From the NCBI GenBank assembly GCA_020629155.1, contig JAHDDW010000003.1, forward strand, positions 175,691 through 239,690: a DNA stretch of 64,000 bases. Direction: 5' to 3'. Positions 54,706 to 63,945 of this stretch are shown in pieces. Made by a program: the position numbers and the translations under genes. The DNA comes from Acidimicrobiales bacterium. GTDB lineage: Bacteria > Actinomycetota > Acidimicrobiia > Acidimicrobiales > SZUA-35. How positions within the stretch are numbered: position 1 is the first letter of the stretch; every line of letters begins with the position of its first letter. A model generated the notes under the pieces. That model was not told the DNA's origin, ran no database searches, and saw nothing but the letters and a program-made list of their open reading frames with translations.

Positions 54706-57159
54706 TTACCTTTGAGGTATCGGTAGCGTCTCAAAGGTAGGCAAACTCGGCGGTTCTTCTATCGTAACTGTAGGTCGTGTCAGCACCGTTGTCGTCTCAG
54801 GCTCAGGCTGGGTTATCACTGGACCATTTGGATCTGTCGTAACCGGATTTTGATCTGGAACTGTTGTAGGTGGCTGATTTGGGTTACCTGGATTTGGGTC
54901 AGGCATCGTTGTTGTTGTATTGTTAGGATCTGTTGGAACTTCCAACGAGCAATCGCTAACACCATCACCGTCTTGATCAACGCCTCGGAAGAAGCCATCA
55001 GAAAGCGACACGCATGGTTCTGTTTCACCGTCGACTCGCAAGTAACGAGAACGAGATGCGTTAGGATCTGGCTCAGCAAAGTTGACGGGTTCTAACCCTT
55101 CATGAATATCAGTCATATATTGACCAAAGATTGGTGCAGAAATCGTACCGCCGAAAGGGTTAAACCCTAGACCTTTGATTTGTTCATCGCCGACTGGGCT
55201 ACCGTACCAAACCGCTGTTGTGTAATAGGCAGAATAGCCAGCAAACCAAACGTCTGAAGGGCCATTTGTTGTACCTGTCTTGCCAGCGACAGGATGCAGT
55301 ATCTCTTCATTCTCATCTAGAATCTTTGCTCGCCTACCAGTACCGATGCCATTGCGCTGATCGACATTGCCTTCTAGCACTTCTGTAATTTGTCGTGCTG
55401 TCTGCTGTGAAACAGCGCGAGACGTCTGTTGTTCATGTTCGTAGATAACTTTGCCGTCGGCATCTTCGATGCGCTCGATGTACCAAGGCTCAGAATATAA
55501 GCCATCATTAGGGAATGCGGCATATGCACCTGCGACCTCGATAGGCAACATATCGCCAGCGCCTAGAGGCAACGAAAGCACATCGGGCATATTCTTTGTA
55601 TCAATCCCTAATCGCTTCGCCACGTTTAACGTCTTTTGATTTCCTACAATTTGCCCTAGACGCACAAAACCACAATTGTTTGAGGTTTGGGTGATATGAG
55701 CTAATGTCTGCCTGCCCCCATACCCTTTACCTGATGGCGTATACAAAACACCTGAAGGCGTCCTGAATGAACATCCAGCGTCACCACGGACAGTATCATT
55801 CTGAGAATAACCATCTTCAAGTGCTGCGGCCAACACAAAGGTTTTCATAGTCGAACCAGGCTGCTGACCTCCCTGCGTCGCAATGTTAAATTTTTCTCGT
55901 TTGAAGTCAGGTCCGCCAATCATCGCTCGCACAGCGCCAGCTTGGTTTCTTCGATTCTCGGGGCAAAGAGCTTCGTCCCATCGATCGTTACAACCATTAT
56001 CGATCGATGCGAGAGCCATCGTATAAACATCGCTTTCAGGCATCTGATCAGTACGCGCTTGTTCAGCAGCCTCCTGTGCCTTCTTGTCAAGGGTCGTATA
56101 AATTTTTAGACCCCCTTTATAAATTACTTCTCTGCGTAAATCATTTATTTCTCTAGCTACTTCATCAGCAACTATCTTCTCTAGCTGCTCCTCAGACATA
56201 CCGTCTGTATCAATTTCTGCACGAATTTTTTCTGTATCAATACTGGTTTCGTCTATACCCAAAATGGTTGGATCTTTCAACAACTGTTCAAGCACCTCTT
56301 GCACGAAATAGTCTGTCGGCTTGATATCGAACGGGGTTCTACGGTCAACAGGAATCTCTTCTTCATCGCGGATACGCTCAGCTTCTTCTTTTGTTATTTC
56401 ACCTACAGTAACCAACCTATTAAGAATAACTTCACGTCTCTCAAATGCTTTCTCAGGGTTAAGCGTTGGATCATTACCTGTCGGATTTTTAATCAAACCA
56501 GCTAGCAAAGCTGCTTCACCCCACCCCATCTCCTCAGCTTTCTCGTATCCCCAGTACGTTTCGGCAGCAGCCTGCACTCCGTACGCCCCAGCGCCAAAAT
56601 AAACTTCGTTTAAATAGTGTTCAAGAATTTGATCTTTTGTTAGCTCTTTCTCAATCCGAGTAGCAAGTACCGCTTCAGTTATTTTTCGATCCGCTGTTTG
56701 TTCAGCATTCAGTATTGTGTTTTTAATAAGCTGCTGCGTGATAGTTGAGCCACCTTGCACAACAGAGCCAGAGCTAGCATTTTTGACAGCTGCTCGGGTT
56801 ATACCCTTAAGATTTACGCCATTGTGCTGATAGAACTCAGCATCTTCAACCGCGATAATCGCACGAATAACTTCTTCAGGAATATCATCTAAAGGAATTG
56901 GCTGACGGTTCTCGGCATCGGAAAGGTAACTGATGAATTGAGCCTTTTCACCGCTTGGGCTGTTGCCATCGCTGGTAAAAACAGCAGAACGAGCAGCCTG
57001 CGGAGGTAAAATAACATCAGCCGCTTCTCCTTCGAAACTATCAGCTACCGCCCCAAGCTGCGGAGCAGCCACAAAGAACGTAGTAGAAACAACCATTGCG
57101 AAACACAACACAACAACGGAAATACTTGTTAAACGTTTGAGTAATTTTAGACCTTGCAC
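54706..57159 (-). CDS. Bifunctional class A penicillin-binding protein
   Basis: This 817-residue membrane protein polymerises and crosslinks peptidoglycan. After a membrane anchor (about residues 12-34), the GT51 domain has AVEDAEFYQHNGVN (catalytic Glu) and GGSTITQQLIKN. The transpeptidase has the nucleophile motif GSTMKTF, the SNN triad element in TSNNC and the KTGTT motif. A Pro/Thr-rich tail of about 80 residues follows the transpeptidase domain, as in many actinobacterial PBP1-type proteins. It starts with GTG. Confidence 0.96.
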   Translation of the reverse strand: MQGLKLLKRLTSISVVVLCFAMVVSTTFFVAAPQLGAVADSFEGEAADVILPPQAARSAVFTSDGNSPSGEKAQFISYLSDAENRQPIPLDDIPEEVIRAIIAVEDAEFYQHNGVNLKGITRAAVKNASSGSVVQGGSTITQQLIKNTILNAEQTADRKITEAVLATRIEKELTKDQILEHYLNEVYFGAGAYGVQAAAETYWGYEKAEEMGWGEAALLAGLIKNPTGNDPTLNPEKAFERREVILNRLVTVGEITKEEAERIRDEEEIPVDRRTPFDIKPTDYFVQEVLEQLLKDPTILGIDETSIDTEKIRAEIDTDGMSEEQLEKIVADEVAREINDLRREVIYKGGLKIYTTLDKKAQEAAEQARTDQMPESDVYTMALASIDNGCNDRWDEALCPENRRNQAGAVRAMIGGPDFKREKFNIATQGGQQPGSTMKTFVLAAALEDGYSQNDTVRGDAGCSFRTPSGVLYTPSGKGYGGRQTLAHITQTSNNCGFVRLGQIVGNQKTLNVAKRLGIDTKNMPDVLSLPLGAGDMLPIEVAGAYAAFPNDGLYSEPWYIERIEDADGKVIYEHEQQTSRAVSQQTARQITEVLEGNVDQRNGIGTGRRAKILDENEEILHPVAGKTGTTNGPSDVWFAGYSAYYTTAVWYGSPVGDEQIKGLGFNPFGGTISAPIFGQYMTDIHEGLEPVNFAEPDPNASRSRYLRVDGETEPCVSLSDGFFRGVDQDGDGVSDCSLEVPTDPNNTTTTMPDPNPGNPNQPPTTVPDQNPVTTDPNGPVITQPEPETTTVLTRPTVTIEEPPSLPTFETLPIPQR

Positions 57160-57225
57160 AAGCTAAATCTTACACCTAATTGCCTACAGATACATACACC
57201 TCGCCACAAGCAAATATACTGAGGA

Positions 57226-58149
57226 CTAGTGCTTCTGAAGGTTCTTCAACATTGCTGGCGCAGCATCTGCCGCCGACGCAGCCAACACTACAGCTTCAAC
57301 AAACCCAGAGGGACTCTCTTCTTGAGCAAATGTTATACCGATAAACGGCGTTTTTTCTTTGGTTTTTAACACAACAAAGTAGAGAAATTGTTTATCTAAA
57401 AATAGCTTCGCGGCACGAACGACTGTCACTTCTTTTTCACAGAAAAACGTCGCCGCTGTCGCAATAGCAACTGCTTCGTCCCTATCCCTAGCGCTATGAG
57501 ACACTGTGACTTGCCCTGCATGGAGTGACACCTTTGCCACGAACTGGTCTTCATCTTTCGCAACGCAAGCTTCAATCTGAACTTCTGCAGGGATTACCTG
57601 ATGAGAGTCATCTAATGAAACTGCGATAGACGTAAATAACGCTTGCAACATAGCAGCTTCTTTTTCAGACAATTTACTTGGGCGAGCGACGCTAGCTGCC
57701 AGGCAAACATCATCCAGAGCATGCAAACCGACCCACTGAAAATTGCCAGGCAACTGATAGTGCGATGAAACTACTGGCCCACTCTGTGCATCAAAAGCAT
57801 CCATTTCTGCCCACAAGCGACCAAGGAACTGGAATTTCACCTTACTTTTATCATCCCATTTTTCAGGCAAACTGCTAGAAAAATTTGTTATTTCAATGGC
57901 TGACTGTCTCGCTAAAACTACAGCTGACACTGAAAAAGACTCGGCAATTGCGCCCATTGCGAGATCCAAAATATGTTGCCGACTTCTACTGCTTTTGGTT
58001 GGCCTGGATGCGCCTAATATCTGGTCGGCAGACGACCCTTCTTTCTTTGAAAAATCAGAGAACTTGAGGATTCCACCAAGTTTTTTACCAAGGCCTGAAG
58101 GCGATTTTGATGTGCCTGAAACCTGCACTTCAGTTTTTTCTTTAAGCAT
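57226..58149 (-). CDS. Hypothetical protein, possible GAF-like domains
   Basis: This 307-residue soluble protein matches no family that I recognise. The N-terminal ~70 residues are basic and low-complexity (KSPSGLGKKLGGILKFSDF). The rest alternates strands and helices in two halves (about 75-190 and 195-305) that could be GAF-like. I choose the ATG at 58149, which has AGG seven bases upstream; the frame opens 20 codons earlier. It lies between the PBP and lipoprotein genes on the same strand and may relate to envelope signalling, but that is inference. Confidence 0.65.
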   Translation of the reverse strand: MLKEKTEVQVSGTSKSPSGLGKKLGGILKFSDFSKKEGSSADQILGASRPTKSSRSRQHILDLAMGAIAESFSVSAVVLARQSAIEITNFSSSLPEKWDDKSKVKFQFLGRLWAEMDAFDAQSGPVVSSHYQLPGNFQWVGLHALDDVCLAASVARPSKLSEKEAAMLQALFTSIAVSLDDSHQVIPAEVQIEACVAKDEDQFVAKVSLHAGQVTVSHSARDRDEAVAIATAATFFCEKEVTVVRAAKLFLDKQFLYFVVLKTKEKTPFIGITFAQEESPSGFVEAVVLAASAADAAPAMLKNLQKH

Positions 58150-58290
58150 AACGCAACCTGCATAGACGATCGCCCAATAGTAACGCACATCATGAAGCGA
58201 CAGCTGCATCCAACGAAATCAAATAAGACACACAAACCCGAGCTGTGATAGCGGACATGTGAAGGCCCCATGAGAGTTGTTTGGCGAACT

Positions 58291-58851
58291 TTACTCTTCG
58301 ATAAGTTGTTCTTTGCAGAAAGTGAACGCAGCTTCAAGCACTACTTTAGATTCAGCTTCTGGATCTTGAGATTCTTTCGCTTCAAGCAAAAATGAAATAA
58401 ATTGCTCTCGCCCTAAATCATCCATAATACAATCAAGCTGCTTATTCAAATCGTCATTATCTTCCGATATACCTACCGCTCGTTTTAGTTCACTAGTTGA
58501 AAAACAATTGAGTGACTCTCTTTGTGTATCTTTAAAATCCTTTGGCGTATCAAAAAGGGCTTCCTGCCCTAGCTGACTTAACGCAACTTCTTCTCTTTTG
58601 AGCGCCTCAAGTGTTATCCCCGCATCATTCATTTTTGTTTGATTCACACGACTCAAATACTGTTGAGCGTAACACTGAGCAAAATCTTCGCTAAGCCCAA
58701 GAGCGTCGCTGCTTTGCGCTAAATAATTTTTGGCAAACGAAGCTTCGAGTTCTGAAACACTATTTCCACATGCTGAAAGAAAAAGAGGAACAGCCAGAGC
58801 CAAAAGCGTTATATATCGTCGGGTCACAGCTACCACCGTAGCGGCTTCCAT
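58291..58851 (-). CDS. Hypothetical lipoprotein
   Basis: This 186-residue exported protein has a signal peptide ending in FLSAC (Cys near residue 28) and a helical body with four or more cysteines. It resembles no family I know. A GTG at 58827 with GGTGG just upstream may be the real start, which would drop eight residues and leave a tighter signal peptide. It lies between the hypothetical protein and the OxyR-type gene on the same strand. Confidence 0.7.
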   Translation of the reverse strand: MEAATVVAVTRRYITLLALAVPLFLSACGNSVSELEASFAKNYLAQSSDALGLSEDFAQCYAQQYLSRVNQTKMNDAGITLEALKREEVALSQLGQEALFDTPKDFKDTQRESLNCFSTSELKRAVGISEDNDDLNKQLDCIMDDLGREQFISFLLEAKESQDPEAESKVVLEAAFTFCKEQLIEE

Positions 58852-58881
58852 TAGAAAATCACATCACCATGAGGGCGTATC

Positions 58882-59793
58882 TTAGACGTTTAAAGTTTGC
58901 TGAAGGCCTTGGCTCAACGTTTCATAATACTTACTGCGAGGAGATTCGCTACGCCATACTAAAGCGACGTCACGACCAGCTTTTTGGTCCTGCAACGGGC
59001 GAACACAAAGATCTGAGTCAGGGCGAATTTCTATACCCAAAGCACTTTTAGGCAACAACGTTACTCCCCTGCCTGCAGCCACCATTTGCACTAACGTCGA
59101 AAGGCTAACACCATGCACCTCATGACTATTTGTATTGCCAGAAGCAGCACAAATCGCTAACGCTTGATCACGCAAACAATGCCCGTCTTCGAGAAGTAGC
59201 AGTGGAATTTCGGCCAGCTCTTCATTTGACACAGCACCACCTTGCGCGAACTCACCAGTCGAGTGAGAAACGAGATAGAACGGCTCAAAAAGAAGAAACC
59301 GTTCATGCAACGTTGGAGCATAACCTGCAGCCAATAAACCTATATCAACAGTGCCTGCAAGCAGGCCTGCAATAAGCACCTCTGTCTGCATTTCTGCAAG
59401 TTCTAACTGTGCCATTGGCTGACGTTTCGTCAGCTCGCTTACAACTACTGGCAGGAGATACGGGGCCATAGTCGGGATCACACCCAAACGCAATGTGCCT
59501 TTAATTTCGCCTTCTTGCGCAGCAACTGTCTCTAATAAGTTCTGCATATGCACAAGCACTTGTTTGATTTGCGAAATCACTGGTGCAGCTTCTGGGGCAA
59601 CTCGCGCTCCGTGACGTCCACGCTCAAAAAGTTCCATGCCTAAACGTTGCTCAAGTTCACGAATTTGTGCCGACAACGTTGGTTGGCTGATAAAGCAACG
59701 GTCAGCAGCGCGGCCGAAGTTTCCTTCGTCGGCAACAGCTGCGGCATACTCAAGCTGTTTCAAGGTTGGAAGTTCACTCTGCGATAATGCCAT
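58882..59793 (-). CDS. oxyR: OxyR-type LysR family peroxide regulator
   Basis: This 303-residue LysR-family regulator has an N-terminal winged helix-turn-helix, RAADRCFISQPTLSAQIREL, and a periplasmic-binding-protein-like sensor domain. The redox-active pair is intact: LLLEDGHCLRDQALAIC matches E. coli OxyR with the two cysteines nine residues apart, as Cys199 and Cys208. TLVQMVAAGRGVTLLP follows. It should sense hydrogen peroxide and activate antioxidant genes. No catalase or peroxiredoxin gene is adjacent. Confidence 0.93.
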   Translation of the reverse strand: MALSQSELPTLKQLEYAAAVADEGNFGRAADRCFISQPTLSAQIRELEQRLGMELFERGRHGARVAPEAAPVISQIKQVLVHMQNLLETVAAQEGEIKGTLRLGVIPTMAPYLLPVVVSELTKRQPMAQLELAEMQTEVLIAGLLAGTVDIGLLAAGYAPTLHERFLLFEPFYLVSHSTGEFAQGGAVSNEELAEIPLLLLEDGHCLRDQALAICAASGNTNSHEVHGVSLSTLVQMVAAGRGVTLLPKSALGIEIRPDSDLCVRPLQDQKAGRDVALVWRSESPRSKYYETLSQGLQQTLNV

Positions 59794-59832
59794 AGACCCA
59801 ACCCTAGCAATAAACTTTTTAAAGCCACGAAC

Positions 59833-60603
59833 TTACGAGGGTAGGAATTCTTCTGGATCGAGATAGCGACCTGTGTCGTCACGGGCAGTTAGACCTATCT
59901 CGCCAGAAGCAACAGCAATAGTTTGACCGGCTACGACGCTTTCACCTTTGTTAACCAACGGTTCTATAACACTATAGGTTGAACGCAAACCATGGCTGTG
60001 ATCAATTGTCACATAGTTTTTGCCTGCGACGCTGCCAGCAAACGAAACTACGCCAGATTCGACTGCAACAATGGTATCGCCTTTTGATGACCCAAAACGA
60101 AGTGTAGCACTCCCCTTATACTCACCTTGTTTATCAAAGCGTGCAATAATCGGACTGTCTGTGGGAACAATCCAACGACTTTTTTTATCTGAAGTGAGAA
60201 CTGTCGCCGTTTCCACAGCATTTGTTGTTGTGACCTTTGCACTATCTTGCTCAGTCGAAACGCCTTGCGAACTGATTTTTGCCATATCGACAGCGTTACT
60301 CGTTGCTGGCTCTATGCCTATCTGTTCTATGGGAACTGTCGTTTCGCCAGCAGCGCCAGCGGTCATTTCGTTAGTAGTGATTGTTGTTGGCTTATCTCGT
60401 GTTGCTGTCGTAGAAGTGACAACCGTAGGGCTCGGAACTTTCCGAAACGTGTAGGGCGAGGCTGCAGGGATGGAACTCTCGCTAATGAGCCTGTCACTAT
60501 ATTCTTGATTTCTCTGTTGCTCTGTATTTATTTCAGAACGCATTAAAAATACAAAAAAGAAACTGACCAAACTACAGATAAAAACAAAATAAAACCTGTT
60601 CAT
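59833..60603 (-). CDS. Membrane-anchored LytM/M23-like protein, degenerate active site
   Basis: This 256-residue protein has an N-terminal membrane helix, a Thr/Ser-rich linker of about 120 residues, and a C-terminal LytM-type domain: DTIVAVESGVVSFAGSVAG, YVTIDHSHGLRSTYSVIEPL and VAGQTIAVAS. Active M23 enzymes need an HxxxD and a later HxH; both are absent here (GSATLRF and YSVIE in their places). It is therefore probably a non-enzymatic LytM regulator, like EnvC or NlpD, that controls other hydrolases. Confidence 0.82.
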   Translation of the reverse strand: MNRFYFVFICSLVSFFFVFLMRSEINTEQQRNQEYSDRLISESSIPAASPYTFRKVPSPTVVTSTTATRDKPTTITTNEMTAGAAGETTVPIEQIGIEPATSNAVDMAKISSQGVSTEQDSAKVTTTNAVETATVLTSDKKSRWIVPTDSPIIARFDKQGEYKGSATLRFGSSKGDTIVAVESGVVSFAGSVAGKNYVTIDHSHGLRSTYSVIEPLVNKGESVVAGQTIAVASGEIGLTARDDTGRYLDPEEFLPS

Positions 60604-60704
60604 ATGCTAAGCAAGTGCCAGCACCGCGACATTGAGCACAAAATATTGTGTCCTGAAAACGGTGTGTACACCGTTGAGTCTCTGCCTCCTTTGCTCAAGT
60701 AAAA

Positions 60705-61472
60705 CTAGCTATGCCATTGGCGATAAGAAACCAGCTCAAAGCCATTTTTGTGTAGCAGACCTGACTGTTGCAAAACAAGAAGCTGCTGATGATCATTCAC
60801 TCGCACTTCGTTCCAAGAAGAAACTCGTGTAAGCTCAGCGTCGTTATAACCAGGGTGAACACAAATTTCTATAGCAGCATCGTCACCAAGAGATTCGCAG
60901 CTTACCTCGATAGCTTCGAATAACTGCTGAGCCGTTTGACGCTGCCCTGTCCACGAACCGATATAGCCTTCAGTGAAATCGATTGAGGCTTCTCGCCACT
61001 TTTTGTCATCATCTAGATGACTTTTTCGTATCGGCACGTTGTAGGTAGTCGCCAGATTTGCGACCACTTCAAAATATTCTGGATGACGATGAAACCCATG
61101 ATGTGTATCTAGATGAGTCGGAGCTGAACCCAGCGCGTCGATAAAGGCTTCAATTTGCAAAGTCCACTCATGCAATACATCGTTAGGCTCTGGGATTCTC
61201 CCGATTCGAGGATCATTAGAAAAGGATTTCGAGTCGTCAAATACTGATGGTGCGTCTTTAAATGCCGACAGTGGCATACCTTGCGTCAGCTGTAAGTGAA
61301 CGCCAGCACATCCCTGCAATATAGATGCGGCGTCTGCTACTTTTTCTAATGCCCCAGGCACAGCCGCCATAGCTGTTGTACTAGAAATTGCTTGCGCTTC
61401 TAGTAACTCTAGGATTGAGCGACAAACCCCATCGGTAAACCCAAAATCATCGGCGTTAATGATCACTTTCAT
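60705..61472 (-). CDS. ChbG/YdjC-family carbohydrate deacetylase
   Basis: This 255-residue metal-dependent deacetylase has INADDFGFTDGV at the N-terminus, THLDTHHGFHRHP near residue 118 (metal-binding His) and ICVHPGYND near 212. E. coli ChbG deacetylates chitobiose; other relatives act on N-acetylated sugars. The substrate here is not known, though the full metal site suggests it is active. It stands alone between the M23-like gene and cimA, opposite strand to cimA. Confidence 0.92.
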   Translation of the reverse strand: MKVIINADDFGFTDGVCRSILELLEAQAISSTTAMAAVPGALEKVADAASILQGCAGVHLQLTQGMPLSAFKDAPSVFDDSKSFSNDPRIGRIPEPNDVLHEWTLQIEAFIDALGSAPTHLDTHHGFHRHPEYFEVVANLATTYNVPIRKSHLDDDKKWREASIDFTEGYIGSWTGQRQTAQQLFEAIEVSCESLGDDAAIEICVHPGYNDAELTRVSSWNEVRVNDHQQLLVLQQSGLLHKNGFELVSYRQWHS

Positions 61473-61584
61473 AACTACGCAGTGTAGACAATAGCAAGAA
61501 GAAAAATTCTTGCGTACAAGTATTGAATTTCATGGTTCCTGGTGCTGCTGCTAGGCTTTAGATTTTATGAACAGGTAGGCACCT

Positions 61585-63207
61585 ATGTCACAGACAGATC
61601 AAGTAAGCAAGCAATCATCTCATCACATCGAAATTTTTGACACAACGCTTCGTGACGGTGCACAATTTGAAGGTATTTCCCTTAGCGTCGATGATAAACT
61701 CAAAATAGCTGCTCGACTCGACACGCTCGGCGTGCACTACATCGAAGGCGGCTGGCCTGGCGCTAATCCAAAAGATGAAGCCTTTTTCGCACGAGCCGCC
61801 AGTGGTGAGCTGCCTTTAACAGCTTCCACACTTGTCGCATTTGGTTCGACTCGTAAACCCAACAGTGACGCTGCAACAGATCCAACGATAAAAAACCTTC
61901 TTGCTGCGCAAACATCAACGGTTTGCATCGTGGCTAAAGCTTGGGATTACCACGTAACCGAAGCATTGCGCACAACGCTGCAAGAAGCTATCGCAATGGT
62001 CAGCGACAGCGTCGCCTATCTTGTTTCACAAAACAAAAGAGTAGTTGTTGACTTCGAACACTTTTTTGATGGCTATAAACACAACCCAGATTTTGCTTTT
62101 GCGGTGCTGCAAGCAGCCGCCGACCAGAAAGCAGAAACACTTGTGTTATGCGACACAAACGGTGGCTCTCTCCCCCATGAAGTGGAAGAAATCACTACAA
62201 AAGTTGTCGCCGAATTTCCCGATCTAATTGTTGGCATGCACACACAAAATGACACGGGGTGTGCCGTAGCTAACGCGCTCGCAGGCGTTCGTGCAGGAGC
62301 ACGACACGTGCAAGGCACGATTAATGGTTATGGTGAACGAACTGGCAACTGTGATCTTACAACACTCATCAGCAACCTTTCGCTTAAGATGGGTGTGCCA
62401 ACTATAGGATCCGAAAAAATTGCCACCTTAAAAGCTGCGAGTGAGTTCGTCGCCGAAGTTGTCAACCTGCCAACTATGCCACAACAGCCTTATGTCGGCA
62501 CCTCAGCATTTGCACATAAAGCTGGATTGCACACCTCTGCGATTGCACGCCGACCCGATGCCTATGAACATGTTGCCCCTGCGAGCGTCGGCAATCGTAC
62601 ACGTTTTTTAGTGTCAGATCTTTCAGGCAAGTCAACGCTTGCTCTTAAAGCGCAAGAGTTTGGGTTAGAACTCGCCGATAACGAATTACGTGACGTTCTA
62701 GCGCAGCTAAAAAACTTGGAGAACCTTGGTTACCAGTTTGAAGCTGCTGAAGCGTCGCTGTTTCTTTTGATGAAACGTGCGCAAGGTTTTGATCACGACC
62801 TTTTCCGCATCGAATCCTATCGTGTGATCAGTGAGCATCGCATCGCACAACACTCGCAGCCAAACGCTGACGCTATTGATCAGACATTGACTGAAGCGAC
62901 CCTGAAAATATTTTTCGGTGATGAACGAGTCATCGCAACTGGTGAAGGGAATGGGCCTGTTCACGCTTTAGATGCTGCTTTTCGAAAAGCTGCGACGTCT
63001 CGACTTCCCCTAGTCGAAACAATAAGGCTCACCGATTATAAAGTGCGCATTATAGATTCCGCATCTGGAACAGGAGCCATCACTCGCGTGTTGCTAGACG
63101 CCAGTGACGGCACAAAACAATGGACCACCATCGGCGTCAGCCACAACATTATTGAAGCGTCGTGGCAAGCCCTCGAAGACGCAATTGCATACGCTGCACT
63201 TAGGTAA
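61585..63207 (+). CDS. cimA: Citramalate synthase
   Basis: This 540-residue enzyme of the DRE-TIM metallolyase family condenses acetyl-CoA with pyruvate to citramalate, a route to isoleucine. The barrel starts with FDTTLRDGAQFEGISLS; GWPGANPKDEAFF, LCDTNGGSLPHEV and GMHTQNDTGCAVANAL follow. The C-terminal ~160 residues are the LeuA-type allosteric dimer domain. The length and the GAQFE (where LeuA has GEQSP) separate it from 2-isopropylmalate synthase. It is followed, 34 bases later, by an orphan gene on the same strand. Confidence 0.94.
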   Translation: MSQTDQVSKQSSHHIEIFDTTLRDGAQFEGISLSVDDKLKIAARLDTLGVHYIEGGWPGANPKDEAFFARAASGELPLTASTLVAFGSTRKPNSDAATDPTIKNLLAAQTSTVCIVAKAWDYHVTEALRTTLQEAIAMVSDSVAYLVSQNKRVVVDFEHFFDGYKHNPDFAFAVLQAAADQKAETLVLCDTNGGSLPHEVEEITTKVVAEFPDLIVGMHTQNDTGCAVANALAGVRAGARHVQGTINGYGERTGNCDLTTLISNLSLKMGVPTIGSEKIATLKAASEFVAEVVNLPTMPQQPYVGTSAFAHKAGLHTSAIARRPDAYEHVAPASVGNRTRFLVSDLSGKSTLALKAQEFGLELADNELRDVLAQLKNLENLGYQFEAAEASLFLLMKRAQGFDHDLFRIESYRVISEHRIAQHSQPNADAIDQTLTEATLKIFFGDERVIATGEGNGPVHALDAAFRKAATSRLPLVETIRLTDYKVRIIDSASGTGAITRVLLDASDGTKQWTTIGVSHNIIEASWQALEDAIAYAALR

Positions 63208-63241
63208 GCGCATCCTTTGATAAAAGTAGAATTGAGGATCA

Positions 63242-63907
63242 ATGGGACAACCAAAGCAAACTGATTTTGAGAAACAATTTAGACAGGTGCTCTCGACTTT
63301 AGCTAGCAGGGGGAAGACGACAGAAATATTTTCTAGTGCAGGAACACAACTCCTAGGGTCGTTGAGGGCAATAAATACCTCTACAAGTCTTGTTGAAGAA
63401 CTTAGGCATAAAAATAGCGAAGTGAGGAAAAGGACAAAGACAATTTCAGCTACGGACAAAAAGGCTTGCATATTGCGTGAGCATCTTATAGAAGAACTCG
63501 CTGACTTCAAAAGAAAAGGCAAACCTTTTAGAGGACTATCAGAAAATACGTGGAACAACCTCTTACTTCTCTACACCGATTTACTCGAAAGTTGGCGACT
63601 GTATCATGAGAATGATTCCATACGATTTTTAGGCAGCAACCACGGCCATCTATATAAATCGCACATACTAAAACTTTCAAAAGCTATGCATGGATGGATG
63701 GCTCATGCAAAACCTGGCTCCGAAATAAGGCTGGACGATTCAGATATACAAAGAGCGTATCTTGATTTGCAGCAAGCTATAACTGACTGCCATGTCTTCC
63801 TTACACCGAAATACGAGACTACAGTATCTCTTGCTACTGGTCTTGATCCTAGAATTAGTGGATCCTCACAAGCTCTTGGGGCATGCTCCACCAAAGGGCT
63901 TGCCTAG
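63242..63907 (+). CDS. Hypothetical protein (orphan)
   Basis: This 221-residue, basic, helical protein starts 34 bases after cimA. I recognise no family. Notable segments are a Lys/Arg-rich N-terminal third (RHKNSEVRKRTKTIS), a central WNNLLLLYTDLLESWRLYHEND, and a weakly conserved tail. An AGAATTGAGGAT ribosome-like site precedes the ATG, so it is probably translated. AT-rich base use differs from cimA and suggests recent gain. It is followed by a short spacer and tandem repeats. Confidence 0.6.
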   Translation: MGQPKQTDFEKQFRQVLSTLASRGKTTEIFSSAGTQLLGSLRAINTSTSLVEELRHKNSEVRKRTKTISATDKKACILREHLIEELADFKRKGKPFRGLSENTWNNLLLLYTDLLESWRLYHENDSIRFLGSNHGHLYKSHILKLSKAMHGWMAHAKPGSEIRLDDSDIQRAYLDLQQAITDCHVFLTPKYETTVSLATGLDPRISGSSQALGACSTKGLA

Positions 63908-63945
63908 ATGGTTTATTCCAAGTCTTCTTTCTCAGTTAAACACGT

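Noticed and set aside
61532..61561. 9-codon ORF upstream of cimA as an attenuation leader
   Set aside because: It has no run of Ile, Leu or Val codons and no terminator/antiterminator pair that I can see.
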